Shown here piece after piece: positions 1 to 5,598 of a DNA stretch of 6,292 nucleotides (its first letter is position 1; every line of letters starts with the position of its first letter). Below the pieces are notes generated by a model. It was not told the origin of the DNA, did not search any database, and worked only from the letters and a program-made list of their open reading frames with translations. This DNA is from DATEHQ01 sp035279525 (lineage in GTDB: Bacteria; Chloroflexota; Dormibacteria; Dormibacterales; Dormibacteraceae), in contig DATEHQ010000028.1 in NCBI GenBank assembly GCA_035279525.1, forward strand, positions 1 to 6,292. The letters run 5' to 3'. Made by a program: the position numbers and the translations under genes.

Positions 1-1
1 C

Positions 2-478
2 AACGACGTCTACAACCACTACGTCACCGATACGCACATCACGTTCGACCTCGAGCCGATGACGATGGACACCCGTCGCGAGTGGTTCGCGCACTACGCG
101 GACCACGGCCGCCACCGACTGTTCGTCGCGCTCTCCGGCGAGCAGGTGATCGGCTACGCCTCGAGCAGCCGCTTCCGTCCCAAGCCCGGTTACGACACAT
201 CGGTCGAGGCCAGCGTGTACCTCGCTCCGGATGCTGTCGGCCGGGGCGCCGGGAAGCGCCTGTACGAGCGGCTCTTCAAATCCATCGAGGGCGAAGACAT
301 CCACCGGGCATACGCGGGGATCGCGCTCCCCAACCCGGCATCGATCGCGCTGCACGAGCGGTTCGGCTTCAAGCGCGTGGCGCTGTTCACCGAGCAGGGG
401 CGCAAGTTCGGCCGCTACTGGGACGTCGCGTGGTTTGAAAAGCCACTGGGCGCGGCCCTGGACGAGGGCAGGGACTAG
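2..478 (+). CDS. GNAT N-acetyltransferase, phosphinothricin acetyltransferase (PAT/bar)-like, 5' partial
   Basis: Acetyl-CoA-dependent N-acetyltransferase of the GNAT fold. The reading frame is open from the first complete codon at base 2, and the residues before the internal ATG at 59 (YNHYV, then THITFDLEP) are the family's usual N-terminal block. The true start is therefore left of the window, and the ATG at 59 is only an internal methionine. The acetyl-CoA pyrophosphate loop is visible as GRGAGKRL after the strand VYLAP (bases about 215-262). The C-terminal block LPNPASIALHERFGFKRV, followed by GRKFGRYWDVAWFEKPL, is typical of PAT/YncA-like enzymes, which acetylate phosphinothricin, methionine sulfoximine or sulfone, or related amino acids. 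The real substrate cannot be read from sequence. Nothing links it functionally to the oppositely oriented cluster beside it. Its TAG stop shares CTAG with the stop of the convergent small membrane-protein gene. Confidence 0.93.
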   Translation, partial: NDVYNHYVTDTHITFDLEPMTMDTRREWFAHYADHGRHRLFVALSGEQVIGYASSSRFRPKPGYDTSVEASVYLAPDAVGRGAGKRLYERLFKSIEGEDIHRAYAGIALPNPASIALHERFGFKRVALFTEQGRKFGRYWDVAWFEKPLGAALDEGRD

Positions 479-660
479 AGCCTCTCGCGCGGCCCCGCGA
501 GCGCGTCGTGCGCCAGGCTGCCGGCGACGGCGCAGGCGATGCCCACGCCGACGCCGATGACCAGGAACCCAGCCATCCCCAGCACGTCGTTGAGCAGGAG
601 CAGCCAGCCGGCGAGGCAGAAGACCAGGGCCAGCAGGGCCCAGACCAGCCGGGCCGGCAC
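475..660 (-). CDS. Small two-helix membrane protein, hypothetical
   Basis: Last gene of the minus-strand cluster; family not recognised. I chose the GTG at 660-658. It is preceded by AAAGGG (672-667) with 6-nt spacing, and this site overlaps the TAA stop of the upstream gene (673-671). The resulting 61-residue protein begins MPARLVW and is almost entirely two hydrophobic helices (about residues 5-23 and 28-47), joined by a short LNDVLG turn and followed by a polar tail ending in PRERL. An ATG at 717 would give 80 residues, adding an Ala/Pro-rich extension. That start has no convincing ribosome-binding site and would overlap the preceding gene by 47 bp, so I consider it less likely. The product could be a small accessory subunit of the envelope complex encoded upstream, but that rests only on position. 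Confidence 0.68.
   Translation of the reverse strand: MPARLVWALLALVFCLAGWLLLLNDVLGMAGFLVIGVGVGIACAVAGSLAHDALAGPRERL
484..501. repeat. Inverted repeat just past the convergent stops, weak terminator candidate
   Basis: CTCGCG and CGCGAG form a perfect 6-bp stem around a 6-nt loop. It begins 6 nt after the acetyltransferase stop and lies inside the last codons of the small membrane-protein gene. The position suits transcription termination for the plus-strand gene. There is no T-rich tract on either side, so it is not a canonical intrinsic terminator, and the match could be chance in G+C-rich sequence. Confidence 0.3.
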
Positions 661-666
661 GCCGCG

Positions 667-672
667 CCCTTT
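667..672 (-). promoter_or_regulatory. Ribosome-binding site AAAGGG deciding the GTG start at 660
   Basis: The minus strand reads TAAAGGG, so the TAA stop of the DUF5666-like gene shares its two A residues with the Shine-Dalgarno sequence. Spacing to the GTG at 660 is 6 nt. This supports the 61-residue form of the last gene and suggests translational coupling. Confidence 0.5.
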
Positions 673-1144
673 AGCCGCCGGTGCCGGCGCCGGCTCCGAT
701 GCGAAGACCGCTGCCATTTCCGATGAGGATCGTGGTGGCGAGGATCGAACCGTCCGCCTGTCTCGTGCCGGTGATCGTGACGGTCTGGTTGTCCTGCAGG
801 TCGGCGGTCGAGCCGGCGGCCTGCTTCTGGACAGTCACGGTGGGGCCGAACTTGACTTTCACCTCACACGCCGTGCTGGTCACGGTCATCGCCCCCGAGG
901 CCAGGTCGGCGACCGAGCCGCGAGCCACCGCCTGCGTCCCGGGCGACGGCGACGGGGCGCCAGGGCTGGGGCAGGCTGCGCCGAAGCCGCGGCCTCCGCC
1001 GATCGAGCCGTTACTGCCGGTGCGCGCGAACTGGCCGCCCGTGTTGGTGCTCGCGCTGACGTTGTTCTGGCCGACCTTGTAACCGCCGTAGAAGCCGGCG
1101 AGCACACCGACCACGACGATCAATGCGATGACATACGACTTCAC
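671..1144 (-). CDS. Membrane-anchored DUF5666-like extracytoplasmic protein
   Basis: 157 residues with a GTG start, chosen because AAAGGAG lies 7 nt upstream. One N-terminal helix (about residues 4-23) ends in the GGYKVGQ motif common in small anchored proteins of this type, and there is no obvious cleavage site, so it is probably a signal anchor. A flexible linker rich in Gly, Ser and Pro (about 30-70, including PSPGAPSPSPG) leads to a compact beta-rich domain (about 72-142). This domain has VARGSVADL, MTVTST, VTVQKQA, VTITGTRQADGSILATTI, the strand pattern of the small OB-like DUF5666 family. Cys58 and Cys93 could pair outside the membrane. A Gly-rich tail (GAGAGTGG) ends the protein. It follows the permease gene by 12 bp. 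Its role is unknown; position suggests an accessory to the exporter. The family assignment comes from motif memory, without an alignment. Confidence 0.82.
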   Translation of the reverse strand: MKSYVIALIVVVGVLAGFYGGYKVGQNNVSASTNTGGQFARTGSNGSIGGGRGFGAACPSPGAPSPSPGTQAVARGSVADLASGAMTVTSTACEVKVKFGPTVTVQKQAAGSTADLQDNQTVTITGTRQADGSILATTILIGNGSGLRIGAGAGTGG

Positions 1145-1151
1145 GATTCCA

Positions 1152-1158
1152 CTCCTTT
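1152..1158 (-). promoter_or_regulatory. Ribosome-binding site AAAGGAG for the GTG start at 1144
   Basis: A strong Shine-Dalgarno sequence 7 nt before GTG. It overlaps the TAA stop of the permease gene (1159-1157), giving TAAAGGAG on the minus strand. It decides the unusual GTG start and implies that ribosomes finishing the permease are adjacent to the next start. Confidence 0.75.
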
Positions 1159-2404
1159 ACTCGTGCCTCAGGGCTTCGATTGGATGCAGCCGGGCCGCGC
1201 GGTTCGCGGGGTAGATGCCGAAGAAGAGTCCGATTCCGACCGACACGCCGAACGCGAGCAGCACCGAGGGCCCGGAGACGACGGGCGTCGGAAATCCCGA
1301 GCTCGCAATGGCCGGGATGCGCGGGGCCTCGGTCGCGAGCAGCGCGCCGATGGCGATACCGAGCGCGCCGCCCAGACCACTCAGCACCATCGCCTCGATC
1401 AGGAACTGGGTGAGGATGTCGCGCCACTTCGCGCCGATCGCCTTACGGATGCCGATCTCGCGCGTCCGCTCTGTGACCGTGACCAGCATGATGTTCATGA
1501 TTCCGATACCGCCGACGACGAGCGATATGCCGGCGATCGCGCCCAGCACCAACGTGAGCGCGGTTGCGATCGAGTTGGCCTGGTTCAGGATGTCCTGCTG
1601 GCTCTGCAGCTGAAAGTCAGCCAGGGTCGGATCGGAGATCTGGTGGCGCTGCAAAAGGATGGTGGTGATCTCCGTCTCGGCCGCTGTGACGGTGCTCGGT
1701 GACGAAGCGGACGCGACGATCTGGCTGATCGTCTTGCCACGCGATCCGCTCAGGTAGGCCCAGACGGTAGTGATTGGGACCACGACCACGTTGTCCTGCG
1801 AGCCGAGGCCGGAGCCGCCCTTGGAAGCGAACACGCCGATCACGCGGAAGCTCTGGCGGCTGATCTTGATCGTCTGGCCGACCGGGTCGGCGGTGCCAAA
1901 CAGGTTCGTCGCCACGGTCTGTCCGATGACCGCCACGCGGTGCCGCGCCGCGATGTCGTCTTCGGTGAAGAACGCGCCGGAGGCGACCTGGTAGTTGCGC
2001 ACCTGTGGGAAGGCGGTCGTGGTGCCGGTCGTGGCGGCGAAGTAGTTCTGGTTCTGGTAAGTCAGCTGGCCACCGGCCTGCGTGATGGGAATCGCCGCCA
2101 CCACGTCGGGATCCTGCTGCCCGCTGTTGATGGCGTCGACGTCGGCCTGGGACAGCGTCTGTGCTGACCCGAAGCCCTGGGAGACGCCGCCCGCCGACTT
2201 CGCGTTGCTGGGATACACGTATATGACGTTCGCCCCCAGTGACGAGACCTGGTTGTTGATCTGGACCGACGCGCCGTTGCCGACCGCGACCAGGAGGATG
2301 ACCGCAGAGACGCCGATCAGGATGCCGAGCATGGTCAACGCGCTGCGCAGGCGGTTCGACAGCAGCCCGCTGAAGGCGATGCGGAGAGCCTCGAAGAGGT
2401 TCAC
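1157..2404 (-). CDS. MacB/YknZ-like ABC transporter permease (MacB_PCD + FtsX)
   Basis: Membrane subunit of a type VII (MacB-fold) ABC system, 415 residues, a usual length for permeases lacking a fused ATPase. TM1 spans about 22-42. A large extracytoplasmic MacB_PCD domain follows (about 45-275), with recognisable blocks such as GGQLTYQNQNYFAATTGTT (111-129) and FRVIGVFASKGGSGLGSQD (186-204). The C-terminal FtsX region has three helices (about 280-305, 336-356, 379-398). It carries the coupling segment TERTREIGIRKAIGAKWRDI (311-330) and the family's closing motif YPANRAARLHPIEALRHE. The start is GTG, and its GTGA overlaps the TGA of the ATPase gene, so the two subunits are translationally coupled. 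Members of this family use ATP hydrolysis to drive movement of the extracytoplasmic adaptor and so expel peptides, lipoproteins, macrolides or toxins. The substrate here is unknown. Confidence 0.93.
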   Translation of the reverse strand: MNLFEALRIAFSGLLSNRLRSALTMLGILIGVSAVILLVAVGNGASVQINNQVSSLGANVIYVYPSNAKSAGGVSQGFGSAQTLSQADVDAINSGQQDPDVVAAIPITQAGGQLTYQNQNYFAATTGTTTAFPQVRNYQVASGAFFTEDDIAARHRVAVIGQTVATNLFGTADPVGQTIKISRQSFRVIGVFASKGGSGLGSQDNVVVVPITTVWAYLSGSRGKTISQIVASASSPSTVTAAETEITTILLQRHQISDPTLADFQLQSQQDILNQANSIATALTLVLGAIAGISLVVGGIGIMNIMLVTVTERTREIGIRKAIGAKWRDILTQFLIEAMVLSGLGGALGIAIGALLATEAPRIPAIASSGFPTPVVSGPSVLLAFGVSVGIGLFFGIYPANRAARLHPIEALRHE

Positions 2405-3078
2405 GACGCGCGGCGCTCGTCGCTGACGATCAATCCGTCACGCAGCTCGACGACCCGCCGGGCGAAGCGTGCGATGTCCTGCTCGTGCGTGATCAGGACG
2501 ATGGTGCGGCCGTGGTCGGCGTTGAGGCTCGCGAGGAGCTTCATGATCTCGACGCTTGACGCGGTGTCGAGGTTTCCAGTCGGCTCGTCCGCGAGCAGGA
2601 TGGCCGGGTTCGTGACCAGCGCCCGCGCGATCGCCGCCCGCTGCTGCTGGCCGCCCGAGAGCTCAGTCGGCTGGTGGCCCACGCGATCGGCGAGCCCGAC
2701 GGCGCCCAAAGCGGCGCGAGCCCTGCTCGTGCGGTCGCCCTCGCCCGCATAGATCAGCGGCATCTCGACGTTGTGCAGCGCGCTCGTTCGCGGGATCAGG
2801 TTGAAGCTCTGAAAAACGAAGCCGATCTTCTTGTTGCGTATGTTCGCCAGCTGGTCGTCGCCGAGCCTGGCGACGTCCGTGCCGTCGAGCGTGTAGCGGC
2901 CGCCGCTGGGAACGTCGAGGCAGCCGATGATGTTCATCAGGGTCGACTTGCCGGACCCGCTGGCGCCCATGATGGCCACGAAGTCGCCCTCCGCGACCTG
3001 GAGATCGATCCCGCGCAGCGCCTGCACCTCGACCTTTCCCATGTGGTAGGTCTTGGTGACGCCTTCGAGCGTGATCAT
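2401..3078 (-). CDS. ABC transporter ATP-binding protein, MacB/LolD/YknY family
   Basis: Cytoplasmic ATPase of the exporter, 225 residues, a full-length LolD/YknY-type domain. All functional motifs are intact: Walker A GASGSGKS (38-45), Q-loop Gln90 in FVFQSFNLIP, signature LSGGQQQR (140-147), Walker B ILLADEP (160-166) with catalytic Glu165, D-loop NLD (169-171) and H-loop His198 in LITHE. The wording LADEPTGNLDT is characteristic of this subfamily. The ATG at 3078 overlaps the TGA of the adaptor gene as ATGA, and its own TGA overlaps the GTG of the permease, so the three exporter genes form one coupled unit. No separate strong Shine-Dalgarno sequence precedes the ATG: the upstream GGCGGCGG encodes the adaptor's glycine tail, so expression probably depends on coupling. 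Confidence 0.95.
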   Translation of the reverse strand: MITLEGVTKTYHMGKVEVQALRGIDLQVAEGDFVAIMGASGSGKSTLMNIIGCLDVPSGGRYTLDGTDVARLGDDQLANIRNKKIGFVFQSFNLIPRTSALHNVEMPLIYAGEGDRTSRARAALGAVGLADRVGHQPTELSGGQQQRAAIARALVTNPAILLADEPTGNLDTASSVEIMKLLASLNADHGRTIVLITHEQDIARFARRVVELRDGLIVSDERRAS

Positions 3079-4736
3079 CCGCCGCCGCCGACTCTCACGC
3101 CTCCGCCTCCACCTCCACCGAAAGCTCCACGGTTCGTTCCGCTGCCGGTGGCGACTCGAACCGTCGGGAGGACGATCTGGGCACCGTCATTCAGGCCGCC
3201 CGTCACCTCGGTGAACTGGTCTCCGACCACGCCGGTCTCGACCGCGGTCTGAACGGTCTGGCCGCTGACGTAGAGGTTCACGTAGGCCTGACCGCCGATG
3301 CGCGTGATGGCGTTGTTCGGCACGGTGAGCGCGTTTGCCGCCTTGCTCACGATGACCGTCGCGTTGGCCGTCATGCCCTGCTTCAAGGTCGGATTGGTCT
3401 GGTTGAGGCTGACCGTCGCGTAGTAATCGACCACGCCACTGCTGACGGTCGCGTTGCTCGCTACGGCGACCACGTGACCGCTGATGGTGAGGTTTGGCAC
3501 GGCGTCGAACGTCACCTGCGCGTCCTGGTTGAAGGCCAGCCGTGACGCGTCCGACTCGGCAAACGGCACGATTGCCTCCATCGAGCTGACGTTGCCGATG
3601 ACCATGAAGGCCGATGAGGCGGTCGTGGTCGGCAGCGGAGCCTGGCTGCCTGGCGCTTCCGCAGTCGAGCCGGCGCCTGGCGAGACGCCCTCACCGACGA
3701 CGCCGTTGATGCTGTTGACCATTCCGTCCATGGGCGCGGCGAGCGTCGTGCCGGCCAGGTTCTGCTGAGCGGACTTGAGCGCCGCCTGCGCCTGGGCGAC
3801 CTGCGCCTGGGCCGAGAGAACCTGGTTCGGGCGGCTTTCGGTCTGCGTCTTCAGCTGGTCCTGCGCATTCGTCACGGAGGCCACGGACTGGTTCAGGTTG
3901 TGCTGGCCCGCGACCTTGTCCGCGGTCTGCTTGGCCAGGTCGCTGCTGAGCTTCGCCTGGTCGGCGCTCACGGCCGCCGCGCCCGGGAACGTGTTGACCG
4001 TGGTCTGGTCGGTGGTCACGGCCGCCTGGTCCGTCCCCACGGCGTTGAAGTCGGCAAGGCACGGCGCCGGCGCCGGGGGCGAGGTGAACGGATAGGTGTA
4101 CGTCTTGCAGCCATCGGCGTCGAACGTCGCGATCGCCGTTTGCAGCGTGCTCTTTGCGGCCGAGAGGTTCTGGAGGTCGGTCTGGTACGAGGCGTTGAAG
4201 GTCAGAGCCTGCTGGTCCGATGCCAGCTGGCCCTGGTCCGAGGTGACCTGGGTGGCGTCCTGCGAGTTCGTCAGGTTGACCTGGGCCACCGTGTCGGTGT
4301 AGGCCTGCTGCGCCGTGGTCACGGCGTTCTGGAGCTGGCTGATCTGGTTCTGTGTCAGCGGGGTCTCGGCCGCCTGGAGGTTCGCCTCCGCGGTCGTGAG
4401 GTTCGCCTGCGCGGCCGCCACCGCGTCGTCCTCGGACGTCGAGTCGATGGCCGCCAGGCTCTGGCCGGTGGTGACGTGCTCGCCGACCGTGACGTAGATC
4501 GCGGTGAGGGTGCCCGCGACCTTGAAGCTCACGTTGGCCTGCGTCTGGGGGACCAGGTTGCCCGTCCCGGTGACGCTCGACGTCACGCTGCGGCGGGCGA
4601 CCGTGTAAAGGTTCAGCGAACTGTTCGTGTTCTTGGCGGGAACGAAGATGTCGCGGTAGATGAGACCCCCCAGCAACAGGGCGGCGATGGCCAGGACCGC
4701 GACCACCACCCGCGAGCTTCGAAACAACTGCAGCAC
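3075..4736 (-). CDS. HlyD/MacA-type adaptor (efflux RND-like periplasmic adaptor) with long coiled-coil hairpin
   Basis: Extracytoplasmic adaptor linking to the MacB-like permease. I start it at GTG 4736 because AAAGGAG lies exactly 7 nt upstream. The frame stays open to an ATG at 4922, but that stretch is Arg/Ser-rich shadow of the preceding gene. The protein has 553 residues (E. coli MacA has about 370). An N-terminal anchor helix spans about 10-27. Lipoyl half-motifs lie at about 65-100 (FKVAGTLTAIYVTVGEHVTTGQ) and about 329-355 (AAPMDGMVNSINGVVGEGVSPG). Between them is a roughly 230-residue Ala/Gln/Thr-rich coiled-coil hairpin with heptad-spaced (S/T)DQ motifs at 166, 173, 235 and 242, and Cys210 and Cys226 at its apex. 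A low-complexity linker (356-376), the beta-barrel (about 380-465) and the membrane-proximal domain (about 466-530) follow, then a Gly-rich tail (540-553). Its TGA overlaps the ATPase ATG. Confidence 0.92.
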   Translation of the reverse strand: MLQLFRSSRVVVAVLAIAALLLGGLIYRDIFVPAKNTNSSLNLYTVARRSVTSSVTGTGNLVPQTQANVSFKVAGTLTAIYVTVGEHVTTGQSLAAIDSTSEDDAVAAAQANLTTAEANLQAAETPLTQNQISQLQNAVTTAQQAYTDTVAQVNLTNSQDATQVTSDQGQLASDQQALTFNASYQTDLQNLSAAKSTLQTAIATFDADGCKTYTYPFTSPPAPAPCLADFNAVGTDQAAVTTDQTTVNTFPGAAAVSADQAKLSSDLAKQTADKVAGQHNLNQSVASVTNAQDQLKTQTESRPNQVLSAQAQVAQAQAALKSAQQNLAGTTLAAPMDGMVNSINGVVGEGVSPGAGSTAEAPGSQAPLPTTTASSAFMVIGNVSSMEAIVPFAESDASRLAFNQDAQVTFDAVPNLTISGHVVAVASNATVSSGVVDYYATVSLNQTNPTLKQGMTANATVIVSKAANALTVPNNAITRIGGQAYVNLYVSGQTVQTAVETGVVGDQFTEVTGGLNDGAQIVLPTVRVATGSGTNRGAFGGGGGGGVRVGGGG

Positions 4737-4743
4737 TACCTCA

Positions 4744-4750
4744 CTCCTTT
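4744..4750 (-). promoter_or_regulatory. Ribosome-binding site AAAGGAG for the adaptor GTG start
   Basis: A strong Shine-Dalgarno sequence with 7-nt spacing to the GTG at 4736. It lies 2 nt after the TGA stop (4755-4753) of the upstream membrane-protein gene. It has the same AAAGGAGTG core and spacing as the site before the DUF5666-like gene, and it rules out the longer open frame that reaches 4922. Confidence 0.8.
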
Positions 4751-4752
4751 GA

Positions 4753-5598
4753 TCACCAGTTGAGATCGCCGAAAGACCAGCCGGCCGCGGACCCGAAGCG
4801 GGTGACCACGGCCAGGCCGAGGCCCGCGATCGCCACGATCGCGAGCGCGAACGTGCCGACGTAGGGAACGACCGCGAGGTCGAAGATGACGAGCGCGCCC
4901 GCCAGCGCGGCGAGGAGGGCATGGACGCGCGAGAGTCGCAGCGCGCGCTCGAGCAGGCGGCCGATCGCGAGCGAGATGCACGCGATCCCGAACAACGCCG
5001 TAATCAGGACGACCACGAGCACGACCGGGATGATCGCGAGGAAGAGCAAAGTGAAGCGAAGCAGCGTGATCGCCGCCAGCGCCAGGAGCAACGCCGCCAC
5101 TCCGGCGGCCAGCGAGATCTCGACGCCGTGCAGCCCTTCGAGCCGGTCGACGGCGGTGCGTGCCCGGAGCGGGAACAGGACGAGCGCGGCCAGGGCGAGG
5201 AGGACCAGGGCGGCGCCGTTGCTGAGGAACGCGCGCACCGCCTGGAACGGGCTGAGCCGCGAGCCGGCGCCAAATGGCGCCTTCACGAAATAGCGCTCGC
5301 CGAGGCCGGTGCGGTCGAAGCGGACCGGCGGCGTGGGGTTCCTCAATCCAGGTCCCGGTGTGATCGTGACGGCCTCGGATCCGCCCACGATCAGCTTTGC
5401 CAGCGGGTTGGGGAACTCGTTCCCGAGGGCGATGTCGGCCGCCGCGAGCACGACGCCTGCGACCGCGAGCCCTGCGATCAGAATGGGCCAGGCCCAGCGG
5501 CCCCTCGAGGGCACCGGGGCCGCGGCCCCCAGCCGGGGCTCTCCGGATGGCGGGGCAGGCGGCGGCGGCGGCGCCGGTTTGTCTTCGGGTCCTTCCAT
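4753..5598 (-). CDS. Multi-spanning membrane protein with Pro-rich N terminus and DUF8173-like C-terminal module
   Basis: 281 residues from the ATG at 5598, whose A is the last base of the preceding TGA stop (TGATG). A GTG directly before it would give one more residue and is equally possible. The N terminus is soluble and proline-rich (residues 6-30, with PAPPPPPAPP). A first helix (about 36-55) is followed by a roughly 65-residue loop (56-122) holding PGPGLRNPTPPVRFDR. Then come four or five helices (about 125-143, 160-180, 183-208, 226-246, 248-266). The pattern FPLRARTAVDRLEG, a long hydrophobic block, AIGRLLERAL, then VPYVGTFALAIVAIAGLGLAVVTRFG resembles the membrane module commonly found with bactofilin-like polymer-forming proteins. 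No bactofilin beta-helix repeat is present here. It occupies the position that yknW holds beside yknXYZ in Bacillus. The frame is open upstream to 6135, but that part is Arg/Pro-rich shadow of the zinc-finger gene. Confidence 0.83.
   Translation of the reverse strand: MEGPEDKPAPPPPPAPPSGEPRLGAAAPVPSRGRWAWPILIAGLAVAGVVLAAADIALGNEFPNPLAKLIVGGSEAVTITPGPGLRNPTPPVRFDRTGLGERYFVKAPFGAGSRLSPFQAVRAFLSNGAALVLLALAALVLFPLRARTAVDRLEGLHGVEISLAAGVAALLLALAAITLLRFTLLFLAIIPVVLVVVLITALFGIACISLAIGRLLERALRLSRVHALLAALAGALVIFDLAVVPYVGTFALAIVAIAGLGLAVVTRFGSAAGWSFGDLNW

Noticed and set aside
661..717. ATG at 717 as the start of the last small gene
   Set aside because: It gives a 47-bp overlap with the upstream gene and has no good ribosome-binding site. 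The added residues are Ala/Pro-rich sequence read from the Gly-rich end of the other gene.
539..1702. 387-codon plus-strand open frame
   Set aside because: It is antisense to the DUF5666-like gene and the permease. Its translation is Arg/Asp/Gly-rich with no domain pattern, as expected for a shadow frame in G+C-rich coding DNA.
3900..4763. 287-codon plus-strand open frame
   Set aside because: It is antisense to the adaptor hairpin. The repetitive Arg/Leu/Val/Gly composition mirrors the Gln/Ala/Thr codons of the real gene.
4737..4922. N-terminal extension of the adaptor frame to an ATG at 4922
   Set aside because: The extension is Arg/Ser-rich, overlaps the end of the upstream membrane-protein gene, and ignores the strong AAAGGAG site placed for GTG 4736, directly before the anchor helix.
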